Notes under the pieces: model-generated
Told to the model about the DNA's origin: nothing
The model's input: the letters and a program-made list of their open reading frames with translations, nothing else
The model's database searches: none
Translations under genes and position numbers: made by a program
DNA from: Cymbidium sinense
Taxonomy: Eukaryota; Streptophyta; Magnoliopsida; Asparagales; Orchidaceae
Direction: 5' to 3'
Length of the DNA: 64,000 bases
Assembly (NCBI GenBank): GCA_021442155.1
Contig: CM038216.1
Coordinates: 158,085,983 to 158,149,982 of the forward strand
Shown: positions 11,550 through 22,299 of the stretch, piece by piece
How positions within the stretch are numbered: the first letter of the stretch is position 1
How the letters are laid out: each line of letters opens with the position of its first letter

Positions 11550-12850
11550 TAGGGCTGTACGACAACGTTGAGTATAAATGCGTATACCAAGCTAATCATT
11601 TCCTAGTTCAACCATATAGATTAGCTCCGACACCTAGGATCTCTTCTCATTCTGATCTTCTTCTTCTTCTTTATCTTCAGCAAAGCTCAAAGATCAATCC
11701 TCTACTTTCTTCTGTGAAGACTCTTCTTCATAAGCATCAAATTCAGGTTCAGATTCCCTGGATCCATGTTGCTGTTGATAGTGTTGAGTAAAAAGTTCAT
11801 CTATATCTCTGACCATATAGACAACTTCCATTTCCATAATGTCCACTTCATTATTTTCTTCTTGCACACAAATTTCCAATCGATGTTTCCAGTGGATCTC
11901 TGGTTCAATGTGTGGAACAAATACTTCTTCTATTAAAGGACTACGATCAAAGTCAACCTTCTCTTATGGGGGTGAACCAGATCGATGATGGATCCCCTTG
12001 AGGATTCTCCAGGGTGTCGACCATCATATTTTTCATCAATGATATCCTTTCTTTTAAGTATCCACTTATGATGAGTTATTTTAGAGGCGGATTTCTGAGT
12101 ATATGTATCAGATATCACACATCTTCCATTCTTCAGGACTTCATTACGGGGTCTTGGCCTCCATATTTGCTTATCCTTTCGCCGGGACCTTTCGACAGTG
12201 GATTCTTGGACACGATGTCTAAGTTTCATGCTCTGATGCTCACCATGTGAAGCGTACTGGGGTCACTGGCTAGTTATCAGAAGAGATGATACTTTCTTGG
12301 TGGAGCTTTAGTATTTTCCATCACCACAGGCCTTTGAAATCTTTTTTTCATTAGGCCTGTATCCTTGACTACTTTGAGAACTTTATGTATCCTGGTAAAT
12401 AGCATTTCAAGCTATCTCCTCTATGGTGGTGGAGCTTGATGTGGTTGGTTCCAGAAGGATTGTTTTATTTTACCAATAGAGCTGTTCTTTTTACTCACTT
12501 TAAGTTGTCAAAGTTGTTGTGGGTATGTATACTTGCTTCTAGTGACAGTATCGCTCAAAGGGGATCTTTTGAGCCCTCAGCTCAGCATTTCTCCTTCTTC
12601 TCTGTCTTTTGGTTAGTTTACTTCCTGATGAGGAAGCTTCATGATCATGCTTTCCATTTACAAGAGGTTCAATCGACGCAGCAGCTGTACAACGAGGCAT
12701 TAAAGATACAATTTGCCTCTTGATGATTCTTTTCATCATAGGAGCTTCATATTAGCCTAGCCTTTTGAAAACTGAAGTTCTCTGTCAGGAGAACTCCTTG
12801 ATAGTGGTTGGTTGTTGAACTAGTTGGTGCACATGGCTAGTAGGAGCTTC
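11550..12850 (-). pseudogene. Gypsy polyprotein linker fragment, out of order
   Basis: The minus strand reads SVFKRLG near 12790, then SLMPRCTAAASIEPLVNGK and KLTKRQRRRRNAELRAQ (12739-12539). A basic stretch (12229-11933) and an acidic stretch with RDIDELFTQHYQQQ (11879-11694) follow. As I remember related plant polyproteins, this linker lies after the protease and before RT. Here it lies upstream of gag. Either two copies were joined by rearrangement or this family has an unusual order. The fragment is broken by stops. Confidence 0.6.
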
Positions 12851-13099
12851 AATAACTTGAGGCCTTCCGATGGCCTTGACGAATGTATCACGAAAGTGGG
12901 TACTCGTGAGTTACTACACGATGAGAAATTCAAGCTACCAAATTGAATGGTAGCCTCGACATCTCATGTGTTGATGATGGAATTAGCTAGACAGATGTTC
13001 GCACCACACCCTAGTTGAATGGTGAAAGGAGTGCTTTATAGATACATTCTGCAAAAGTGAAAGATGGGGATTAGTAATTAACAATTATTATTTCACCCT
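12851..13099. other. Unassigned transition sequence
   Basis: No gene seen. A minus-strand stretch near 13000 with 'tgtggtgcgaacatctg' was considered as a primer-binding site but matches no tRNA end I can name. The sequence joins the Gypsy fragment to module B1. Confidence 0.4.
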
Positions 13100-15858
13100 A
13101 TACTTTTGTGGGCTCCGAAAATTCACCACCGACCTCTCGATAATTTTTTTATATTGAAGAGAGTGATTTAAAGTGTCGGTGTAATTTTTAGAAGGCAGAT
13201 GTAATAGTAGATAAGACACTACCCAGAGATTTTGCTCTCATTTTGTCAGGACTTTAGATATGGTTCCAGGTTTCTTATAGGCGCAAGCCCCTATAGTTAA
13301 TTACCCCTCTCAATAAGTGAGAGAGAACTTTCAATTAAGGCTAGTCATTAGATCGTTGAATGTGTAGTGTATAGTAGCAGCATGTAGAGTTTTAGAATTT
13401 AAGATATAAAATTCATCATTTTAGCATAAACCGAATGGTTGGAGGAATGATGACGCATCATCAGTTTGGTATCCCAAATGTTCAGTCCTACTTAGTCAGA
13501 GGAGGTAGTCGACCCAACTTAACCGAATGATCCTTATCAGCAACACATGGGTTACATCGTCCAAGAGATCTTTGTAGACCTGGGTGATGTTTGTCTAAGG
13601 AGATAGACTTAAGTCTACCTTAGCTGACAGAGGGTTATTTTTCCTATCAAGTATACCCTATGATTCACAACTCAAAGGACAGAGCCATTGGGGAGCATAC
13701 GTGCTACGGTCGTGATCGTAATATAATGGAGCACCGGGCCAAATCACGGATCAAAGGACTGGTCGACTTTCATCTATGGAGCACCGGCCAAGTCTAGTCG
13801 TGAGGACATGGGCCACGCCTTTTCGTCAAGAGATTGATTGAGAGTGAACATAGAACACTTGATTTGACATTGGCTCCTTTATGAGCTAGAATTTTCTTAG
13901 TTTGTCACTCTCGACAAACGATAACGGAAGGTGGATAGATTGAGTTTAATTTAAATTTTTAATGATTAGATTTCATTTGAGCAGTTTTTAGATTGACACT
14001 CAATTTGATTTGAAAAATTGATTAATTTAAATATATTTAAAAGCTTTAGATCCTGTCAACTTTGTTTAGCTGCTAATAGAGATCTACTATCAGACAGAAT
14101 CGCCAATATTTCACTGATTTGAAACTCTTTTTATAAGTTTTTAGGTTTTGTTAATCTAGAGCCAGTCCTAAGACTAAACCGGGAAGCCACCCGCGCAACA
14201 TCCTCAGACACTTGAATTTAAGTATTCGGCATAGTGTCGGGGCCCATGAGGGTGTATAGTAATTTTAGGTAATCTTATGTTTGAATTATTAGATTGATTT
14301 TATATTTTCATTTTTTTTATTCTAATTTAGCCTGCGTAGCCTTTTTTGACATTAAAGTTTACACTTAAAATCTCTATGTCCGAGCACATACAGGTATTTA
14401 TAGCTTAGCTAATTTCATCTAATTAATGAAATCATTGATTTTAAAAATCATAATTAGAATAAAATTTCTTACTTTGATCGAAGGAAGTCCTATGATTTCT
14501 ATAGATTTTGATTTAATATCGCCTTCTATCAGCTTGTACAAAGAGTCACAAATCCGGTGGCGAAGAATGCATTTTGATTTAGATTGTAGTTTACTTGCAC
14601 TTAGTTTAGTTGTTGAGTTTTTGTAATTCTCCCAACTTGATTATGTTCAATTTACATCACTTTTGATAAGTTATGCCGATTTAAGTATTTATTGCTTTGG
14701 CCCTACTTATGCTTATTACCTAGCATAGTAATCATCTCCATATTCGTATAAAACCTAATTTAGATTCATCCTTAGATTTTAAGTTTATTGCAAGTTTGTC
14801 ATGAGTTTAGCATTAGCCTCCCCAAATTCTAATTAGAGCTTGTTTAGTTTTGAGAAATTTATAAGAAAAGAGAACTCACTCATTACTTCAATTTAAGCCA
14901 TAGAGAATCACAATTGGAGTTTGTTAATATTAGCCTCCCCAAATTTTACTTGTATTTTAAATGAATGTTCTATTATTTCCCAAAATTTTCTTTAAAGGCT
15001 CCCCCCCTTCTTCTTGTTTGACGCTTTTAGTTTAAAATTAGTTGCAAGTTTCCCTACTTACCGTTCTTAAGTCAGCTCATTTCACTCTCCCATTTTTTCT
15101 AAGTCAAAAGATTTGATGCAATTTCAACAGCCTCTGGCCATCCCCGTAGGGGGTCGATCGGGGTATTTTGGTTAACAGACGCTTCGTTGAAGGAATGGCG
15201 GTGTCTTGACACCACAACCATCTTCATCACTATGCCCGCATTAGTCTTGAAACCCGCGAAAGAAATGATATTCAAGTCAGGATTAAGTCCAAATTTTAAC
15301 AATATTACGCTTATCCCAGTAGGCTACATCAAAATTATTTTGCTTACTGACGTATTAGCGATAGCTGTCATGATACACGCCGTCTTCATGCATCCACTAC
15401 AATGTAGCATTAGAGGTCTTGAAACCTGCAGAAAGAAATGAAGCAATATATTCAAGTCAGAATTAAGTCCAAATTTCAATAGCATTTCGGTAGTATTCCG
15501 ATGTCATCCCCCATAGGGGGCTATATCGGAACTATTTTGGCCTGCCCGTCACGCCCTGATGAGCATGATGGTTGGTGTTTTAAAACACCTCGATCGATTT
15601 TTAACTCGTCATGCTCTGATGAGTATAATGAGGCATTCAATCACCTGCATAAAAGCAAATATATTTGCAAATATTCTTCTCCCCCTTTTTTTTCTTTAAG
15701 TCCCAAATTTAGTCAAAATTTTCGGTAGTATTTTGGCATAGGGGGCGCCACATCTGACGGTTTTGGCTTACCCAGACGTCATGAAGATAATGAAGTAGTC
15801 TTGACACCACGGATTTCATCTCGTCATACGATGAGGACGAGGTCTTCAAACCAGGTTG
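13100..15858. repeat. Module B1, diverged copy of 19230-21365
   Basis: Long collinear similarity to 19230-21365 in the same orientation. Shared stretches include 'taatagtagataagac' (13210), 'tggctcctttatgagctaga'-type sequence (13870), 'cttgcacttagtttagttg' (14590) and 'aagaaaagagaactcactca' (14863). No coding frame is conserved. The end near the captured genes holds ~180-bp repeats. The pair could be LTRs or flanks of a non-autonomous element; no TG...CA ends or target duplication were found. Confidence 0.75.
15120..15790. repeat. ~180-bp direct repeats, four diverged units
   Basis: A landmark (an imperfect palindrome such as CCCCCATAGGGGG followed by 'tatcgg...ttttgg') occurs near 15135, 15315, 15505 and 15735. 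Associated sequence includes 'cttgaaacc(c/t)gc' and 'aagtcaggattaagtccaaa'. Some units also hold small perfect palindromes, GGTGTCTTGACACC near 15201 and GGTGTTTTAAAACACC near 15573. Two weaker units lie at the end of module B2 near 21070 and 21260. Confidence 0.65.
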
Positions 15859-15902
15859 ATGATCAGAAGGCATTACTTCTTGTTGCCCAACAACTATTGT
15901 AA

Positions 15903-16326
15903 CTATTTTTCAGGAGGAGCAACTAAGGCTCTACAGGTGGGGCAAGTATGTTGTCTCTCCAACCATGATCTATAACAATGCACTTGAAAAAGATGCCCAC
16001 AACACAACCTTTTTTTGTTTTAATCATCTCTTTATGGCATATGATACATGTTGCATCACTTGCATTAAGTTCCTTAGGTGTTGCATCAGCAAATTGTCCG
16101 TTCATATTTGAAGTGATTTTGCAATAGCAGATATAATCTGCAACACACATTCTGAAGCTGTGAAATGTCTCATAAAGCTCACGAATCAAGTGCAAGGCAC
16201 ACCATAGCTCGTAAAGATTACAAGAAAGAATATTATGTAGATTGACAAGTGAAGAAGATCAAGAACAAGCTCCAAGTAAAATGTATAGACCGCCTTCTTT
16301 TCCCATTGGCCTTCCATAAGCATGTT
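15903..16326 (-). pseudogene. Captured HRD1-like E3 ligase fragment (TM segment to RING-H2)
   Basis: The minus strand reads NMLMEGQWEKKAVYTFYLEL, then a membrane-like stretch LLHLSIYIIFFLVIF, then LHLIRELYETFHSF, ELNASDATCIICHKEM and ERQHTCPTCRALV. This order matches plant HRD1, the ER-membrane E3 ubiquitin ligase of ER-associated degradation, from its last membrane segments through the RING-H2 finger. The finger keeps its zinc ligands (CIIC, CGHLFQVHC, CPTC) if two short frameshifts are ignored: one missing T at GVP/LHLI and one at an A run before CCGH. A TAG follows APPEK. No introns are present, although plant HRD1 genes are, as I recall, split into many exons. It is joined directly to the UPL5 fragment at a few shared bases. 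Confidence 0.9.
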
Positions 16327-17226
16327 GCAGGATTTGGAAAGAATCTTCTCTGATCATTAGGATATGGTAAAAATAATTCATTTTGAGGACTAAAGATTGC
16401 TTGGCATACCAAGAAAAACCATTCTCTTCTTAAAACACTGTAACCTGTAGCTTCCTCATTTTTAAATTCCACGAACAGCCCTCTATGTAATTTGTGCGCA
16501 TCAACAGGGGTAATATAAATAAAAGATTCAGCTAATAGTCTTGACCTATCTATATGAATTTCATGAGGCTCATGAAAGGCATTACTACTTTCAGGGAACA
16601 ACATCATCGCCAAATTTCTTCTTATCTCAAAATCAGTCACGTCCTTGCACTTATGAAGCCAATGATACTTATCATTCCTCGGTGCACATCTGATAAGAGC
16701 ATTCAGAGGTGTACGCCGACAAAGCAGAAGGGCATTAAGCAACTCTCCATCTTCATAATATATATAGTTTTTTATCTTACGACAATGAGAAAGAATGGTA
16801 AGAATGTCAGCCCACCGCCTCAACTGAGACTCAGCCTGCATATCAGCATTCTGGATCATAAACTTTTCAATCTTCTGTAGACTTTCATCAAGCTTCTTCA
16901 ATAGTTTTATAAATGTTTCATACAAACTTGTTATCCACTTCTCCACATGCATTTCTTTTCAGATGGGACATGGCCTTCCCACTTCTTTGATTCCCCTTCG
17001 CAAAGCTTTCAAGAAAAATAGAATTCGACAACCTCGGTAATTGTAAGAGACATACTTTCCGAGGATAAGCTTACGATGATTGCTCAACCAACACCACAAC
17101 AAAGGATAGAGCTCAGTTATAAAGTTTATCCATTTCGGCTTCCTAAAAACTCTCTGGCCATTGGAATATACCACGAAGCCCCTCTTACTGTTAACTCTAG
17201 TAAAAAATTTACCAAAATTCAGCAAT
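16326..17226 (-). pseudogene. Captured UPL5-like HECT E3 ligase fragment
   Basis: The main open stretch (16952-16233) has LLKKLDESLQKIEKFM, KDVTDFEIRRNLAMMLFPE, IDRSRLLAESF, GLFVEFKNEEATG, EWFFLVCQAIF and RRFFPNPA. These match plant UPL5 up to the first part of its HECT domain. Upstream, in shifted frames, ESMSLTITEVVEFYF and FLKALRRGIKEVGRPCPI extend the match to about 17200. The fragment stops before the C-lobe that carries the catalytic Cys, so it could not transfer ubiquitin. The N-terminal ubiquitin-like domain is also missing. At least three frameshifts are present. Identification of the last ~100 bp next to the NMT fragment is weaker. Confidence 0.9.
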
Positions 17227-17490
17227 ACAAGTACAAAGTGGATGTGGATCCTAACAGGGATGCCGGTGATAAAGCAACAAGCTCTTTGTTGGATTTGACA
17301 CATACACCAATGTACCATGACGTGAAGTAGCCCGGAGGGTGGAGAGCGCAGCGGAAGAATTCCTTAGAGTAGTTGAAATGGAACATATTCTCATCTGCTG
17401 GTAACAAGGTTGTAACCCTCAATGGCTATGGCATCATTGTCGATGTTGCAAGTCGTCCATTCATAGAGAAAGGGAGGATGGAGGGAGTTG
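17227..17490 (-). pseudogene. Captured N-myristoyltransferase fragment
   Basis: The minus strand reads YEWTTCNIDNDAIAIEGYNL, then a small deletion, then FHFNYSKEFFRCALHPPGY, SWYIGVCVKSNKELVA and FITGIPVRI. This matches the N-terminal half of the plant glycylpeptide N-tetradecanoyltransferase (NMT), which attaches myristate to N-terminal Gly. About 85 of roughly 430 residues remain. One missing T in GTTGCTTTATCACC shifts the frame, and the TNNYVED-type segment expected between YNL and ENMF is deleted. It is fused to the UPL5 fragment on the same strand with no intron. Confidence 0.88.
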
Positions 17491-17735
17491 CCATAGGGAA
17501 GAAGGAATTTTGTCTCCGCTGTGGTTCCTCAACTTGCGGTTTTTTTTTTTGGAGAAAGGAGGAAGAAGCCATTTTATTTTTTTTCGGTTTGAGTGAGGGA
17601 AGTAAAATGAGAGAGGAGTTTTTAGAGGAAGAGAAATTGAGAGCGGGAGTGGTTTTCTTTTCAATTAGAGGGAAGGGCCGAAGGATTCGAACTGCATGCG
17701 GTTGAGATCAAGCGGAAGTGAGGAGGCCGATTGAG
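17491..17735 (-). promoter_or_regulatory. TC-rich leader with candidate start codon before the chimera
   Basis: The minus strand is strongly pyrimidine-rich, like a plant 5' untranslated leader. An ATG at 17572-17570 in good context (AAAATGGCT) opens a frame beginning MASSSFLQKKK. It runs about 47 residues into the NMT fragment in the wrong frame before a stop. A similar TC-rich stretch lies at 21640-22130, between module B2 and array A2, so the leader belongs to the element design and not to NMT. Confidence 0.5.
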
Positions 17736-17849
17736 TGGGTTTTAAACTTCATTATAAATTTCAAGTTAATTAATATATGGATATTAATCAAGCATCTAAT
17801 CAACCTCAATTTGAATTTTATGATGATGAAATCATATGGTTAATATATA

Positions 17850-19035
17850 TATCAATCTTAAGTAATTTCGATGTTATAGATCCAATGGCGCAGTCCGTTT
17901 TGCGATCGAAAGTCTTTTAGTTTGAGTCGTCATCGAATCGGGTAGATTTCAGGTTAAAAATGCATGTTGCTGCTTTCGACCACTCAATTTTCATGGAGAC
18001 TTATCCGAATCGAGTGCGAACAGTCTTACTTGATAGATTTCGATATTTCAAAGCTAACGACGCAATCAATTTCACGAATGGAGGTCGTTTGGTTTGGGTT
18101 GCGCCTCCTGACATCGATATATGTGCAGGTGCGTTAATGACTTGATCGCTTGATTGGTTGATCATCAAGTCATACAATATTTATATTCTGATTAATTTTG
18201 ATGTTCTGAATGCGACAATGAAGTCTGTTCATCGATCGGAGGTCATTTCAACCATTTTCAGAGATGTCCAGTGTATTTCAGCCTAGATTTGCGTGCTGCC
18301 GCTATTGATTATTGACATTAGCACAGACTCATCCGAATTAAGCGTGAATAGTCTCATTTAATAGTTTTCAATATTTTGAAGCTAACGACTTGATCCATTT
18401 CATGAACGGAGATCGTTTGATCATCGTCGCAGCTTCCCGACTCCGATATACTCATCGACACATTAATAGTTCAAGCGCTTAATCGATTGCTCGTTAGATT
18501 TTGCAATATTTATATTTTGATCAATTTCGACATTCTAAATGTGACGGCGAAGTCCTTTCATCAATCGGAGGTTGTTTTGACCATTTTCGGTGACATCTAG
18601 TGTATTTTGAGCCCTAATTTGCGTGTTGTCACTGCTGATTATTCAACATTTGCACAGACTCATTTGAATTAACAGTGAATAGTCTCATTTGATAGTTTTC
18701 GATGTTTTGAAGCTAACGATGTGATCAACTTCATAAATGGAGGTCGTTCGGATATCGTCGCAGCTTCCTGACTCTGATATATATATCGACACATTGATAG
18801 CTCGAGCGCTTAATCGATTGATCATTAGATTTTGCAATATTTATATCTTGATCAATTTCGACGTTCTGAATGTGATGGAGAAGTCCGTTAATCGATCGAA
18901 GATCATTTCGACCATTTTCGGTGACATCCAGTACATTTTGAGCTCTGATTTGCGCACTATCACTTCCAAAGTCCACCAAATTCGATTTTTAGGCTTGAGT
19001 TGACTTATGACACATATATGGAGGTCAACAACTTT
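17850..19035. repeat. ~330-bp tandem repeat array A1, about 3.4 units
   Basis: The landmark 'caatatttatat' recurs at 18175, 18504 and 18835, spacings of 329 and 331 bp. Each unit also has 'gtccgttcatcgatcgga'-type sequence, 'tcgaccattttcggtgacat'-type sequence and 'ttgaatt..gcgtgaatagtctcattt'. Units are clearly diverged. The array ends with 'gacttatgacacatatat.gaggtcaaca', which also ends array A2 near 23030-23055. Confidence 0.9.
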
Positions 19036-19229
19036 CAACATGTAGAGGTACTACAGAATAAATAATAGTGTAATAAATATATACTCTATAGAATGATTCA
19101 TTCTACAACGAGCCTCATATTGAATTTATTACACACTTGAATCACCATTTTTTGTTTTGAATTTTCAAAAATTTATTCTTCTTATACATATATAGTAACC
19201 AAAGATGAAAGAGAATCATATCCCCAGAG
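19036..19229. other. Short unassigned spacer
   Basis: AT-rich sequence between array A1 and module B2. No gene or clear repeat seen. Confidence 0.4.
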
Positions 19230-21365
19230 TGAAATCGTGGGCTCTAAAATTCACGCGACCTCATACTGAAACTTGATTGAAGAGGTATGATTTAAGTTAA
19301 TGTCGTGTAATTTTAGCAGATGAAATAGTAGATAAGACCAGAGATATCACTCTCGACTTTAATTACGGTTAGGTTTTATGCATGAAGCCCCTTTATTAAT
19401 TACTCTCCCAATAAGTGAGAACTTTCAATTAAAATTTGAGTCGTTGATTGCTAATATATAGCGTATAATAGCGCGTAAGGAGTTTTAGAATTTAAGATTA
19501 TGAAATTCATCATTTTAGCGGGATGGTTGGGGAATGATGGCGTGCACGATCTAGATCCATGGTTCCATCATCCGGGTCTGATACATAGTCTACTTGGTCG
19601 GAGGAAGTCAATGACGAAGAATCCTTCAACAACATGTGTACGTCGTCTAGAAATCCTTGTAGACTTGGGTGTTTGTCCCAGAAGACTTAAGTTTCCTTGT
19701 GAGGATGTTTGTCACTATCAAGTACCTATGATTCACAAAAGGCAGAGCCATTAGGGAGCATGAAACTACGGTCGTGATCATAATATAATGGAGCTGGCCA
19801 AAAACCATCGTCGGAGGACTTTGGTGTATCTGCGTCATGTAGGCCTCTTGGTAGTCAGTCGAGGAGGACAGGTCTCCTTTCTAGCATGACATTGATTGAG
19901 AGTGAACATAGTAGAACACTTGATTTGACATTGGCTCTTTTTTGAGCTAAAGTTTTCTTAGTTTGTCACCCCTGATAAATAGTTACGGAAAGTGGATGGA
20001 TTGAATTTAATTTAAGTTTTTAATGATAGAGTTTCATTTAAGCAGTTTCAGATTATTACTTAATTTGATTTGAAAAAAAATTAATTAATTTAAATATGTT
20101 TAAGAGCTTTAGATCCTATCAACTCTGTTTTGCTACTAATAGAGGATTAGATCTAATGTCACATAACAGAATCAGTTTCTCAGATATTTCACTGATTTAA
20201 AACTCTTATTATAGATTTTTAAATTTTATTAACCGGAATCTCTAACAGGGAAGCAGATCGGCGTCATACACAATTTAAGCATTGTTGTGTGTGAGGCGTG
20301 CGGTGTTTTTAGCTTAGATAATTTCACCTAATTTGTGATTTCATTGATTTTGAAAATCATAATTTAGAAATGAAATTCCTTAATTTATTGTATTGAAGGA
20401 AAGCTCCTTCATTCGTGCAACATTTAGTTTAGTGTCGCCTTCTGTTTACTTGTACAAAGAATTGTAGATCTAGTGGCGTCGAAGGCATTTTGATTTAGAT
20501 TGTAGTTTAAAACATTACTTGCACTTAGTTTACTTGTTGAGTTTTTATAATTCTCCCAATTTGATTATGTTCAATCTACATCACTTTTGATAAGTTATCG
20601 ATTTGTGTTTAATGTTTTACACGCTTATTAGCATAATGATCACCTCTATATTCGTATAAGAGTTATTAAACTCAATTTGGATTCATCCTTAACTCCATAT
20701 TAAATTTTATAGGCTTTAAGTTTATTGCCAGTTTGTTATGAGTTTAGTATTAGTCTCCTCAAGTTTCAATTAAGGCTTGTTTAATTTTGAGGAATTTATA
20801 AGAAAAGAGAACTCACTCATTACTTCAATTTAAGCCATAGAGAATCGCTATTAGAGTTTGTAAGTTTAATATTAACCTCCCCAAATTTTACTTGCATTTT
20901 AAATGAGTATTCTATTCTTTCCAAAATTTTCTTTAAGTGTTTTCCCTCTATTTCTCTTTGATTTAACATTTATCTTCATATTTATTATATATTCTTTTGT
21001 TTGACTTAAGTTCAGGTAATTCCATTTGAATTTGTTCAAGCCTTGAATTTTAGTCTAAATTTACGACCTCCCGTCATCCTGTGATCGTCGGAATATTTTG
21101 ACTTTCTCGGTATGCCGTGAGCATGGAGTGGTGTGTGACCACAACTAATTTTTTCATCTTGTCGCATCCTCCGTGGCGACTTGACCCGAATGAAGAATAT
21201 CTGATATATATTCATTCCCTCTCCTTTTTTAAGTTTAGAAATTAGACAAAATTTGGTAGCATTTAGTCAGGAGTGACATCAACGGATGTTAGCTCTGGCG
21301 GTATCTTCGACACACGGTACTTCATCTCATTGTGCCTCGAGCAGGCCTTGAGCCTGAAAGAAATA
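19230..21365. repeat. Module B2, diverged copy of 13100-15858
   Basis: Collinear with module B1 from 'gtgggctctaaaattcac' through 'aagaaaagagaactcactca' (20801), with many small indels. It is about 600 bp shorter, mostly because it has fewer of the ~180-bp units at its right end (weak units near 21070 and 21260). Noncoding. Confidence 0.75.
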
Positions 21366-22205
21366 CAACGTATATATATTCATATTCCAGATCCGCGTAT
21401 TCGAGTCAATTTTTGTGAGCTATAAAAATCGACAAAGAGATGAAGTTGGATATGCCAGAAACTAAGAGAAGAACCCGCCTCTTGAGGTGTTGCTTCTTTG
21501 GTTACGACGAAAAAAAAATGAGAATGTAGTGCATGGAGTGCGACAGAATCGAAGAAGAAGAACCTCATGTGGTGTTGCTTCCTCCAGGTCTGTGGCAGAT
21601 GGAAAGGTGATCTGAGGAATGTGATGCTAAAAGCCGAAAAGAAGAACTCGCCTCTTGATGATGTTCTCAGATTCTGTGAAGCGAAGATTGGAAGAATGCT
21701 AAAAGCGACGTCGGAACCGAAGAAGAAGCATGAAGCGATATCCTTCCGATTGAGATGAAAGTGGATTGTGAAAAGAGGGGTATTTTGATTTGGAAGAAAA
21801 GAGGGAAGAAATGAAGTGAAATTCGAAATGGAAATGAGTGGAGAGAATCGATTTTCGGTTTGGTGGAAAATCGAAATGAAGTTCTTCTGATTGGAGAAAA
21901 AGGAGAACTGAAGGAAGAAGAAAAAGGAAGAAGGAAAAAGAGAATCATTTCGTTGGAGGAAGCGATTACATGGCAGGATGGCGTCGGAAGAGAAGAGAGA
22001 ATACGTCTGAAGCTCTCGTCGCGTGGTGATCGTCTGCAGGAAGAACTTCGTTGGAAGAGAGAAGCGACAGGTCGGTCAATTGCGTGGAGAAGGATAAATT
22101 TGAAGGGTGAGCCATTAGGTGAAACTTAGGATAATTTAGGGATTTTAAATTAATTTTTAAATTCACTAAATGGCTTTAATGTGAATTTTATGTCGATCAA
22201 TATAG
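21366..22205 (-). other. Second TC-rich leader-like region, no captured gene recognised
   Basis: This occupies the same place relative to B2 and A2 as the chimera plus leader does relative to B1 and A1. The minus strand is pyrimidine-rich from about 22130 to 21640. Three imperfect repeats of a 'caacacctcaagaggcgggt'-like phrase lie near 21650, 21570 and 21480 on the minus strand. Several short open frames exist but none resembles a protein I know, so they are not called as genes. Confidence 0.5.
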
Positions 22206-22208
22206 GGA

Positions 22209-22210
<2 letters not shown>

Positions 22211-22265
<55 letters not shown>
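22211..22265. repeat. (AT)n microsatellite
   Basis: A pure AT dinucleotide run of about 55 bp, directly before array A2. Confidence 0.97.
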
Positions 22266-22266
<1 letters not shown>

Positions 22267-22299
22267 ATTAAGATTATTATTGTTAGAATGCGCGGTGTG

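Noticed and set aside
12960..13080. Primer-binding site or LTR end at 'tgtggtgcgaacatctg' (minus)
   Set aside because: No match to a tRNA 3' end that I can name, and no TG...CA boundary nearby.
15540..15640. Hammerhead ribozyme suggested by CTGATGAG at two places
   Set aside because: The CTGATGAG core is present, but no GAAA partner and no matching stem I/III could be found nearby on either strand.
16233..16326. Active HECT or RING ligase encoded here
   Set aside because: The HECT C-lobe with the catalytic Cys is absent, and frameshifts separate the pieces; the RING ligands are intact but only across frameshifts.
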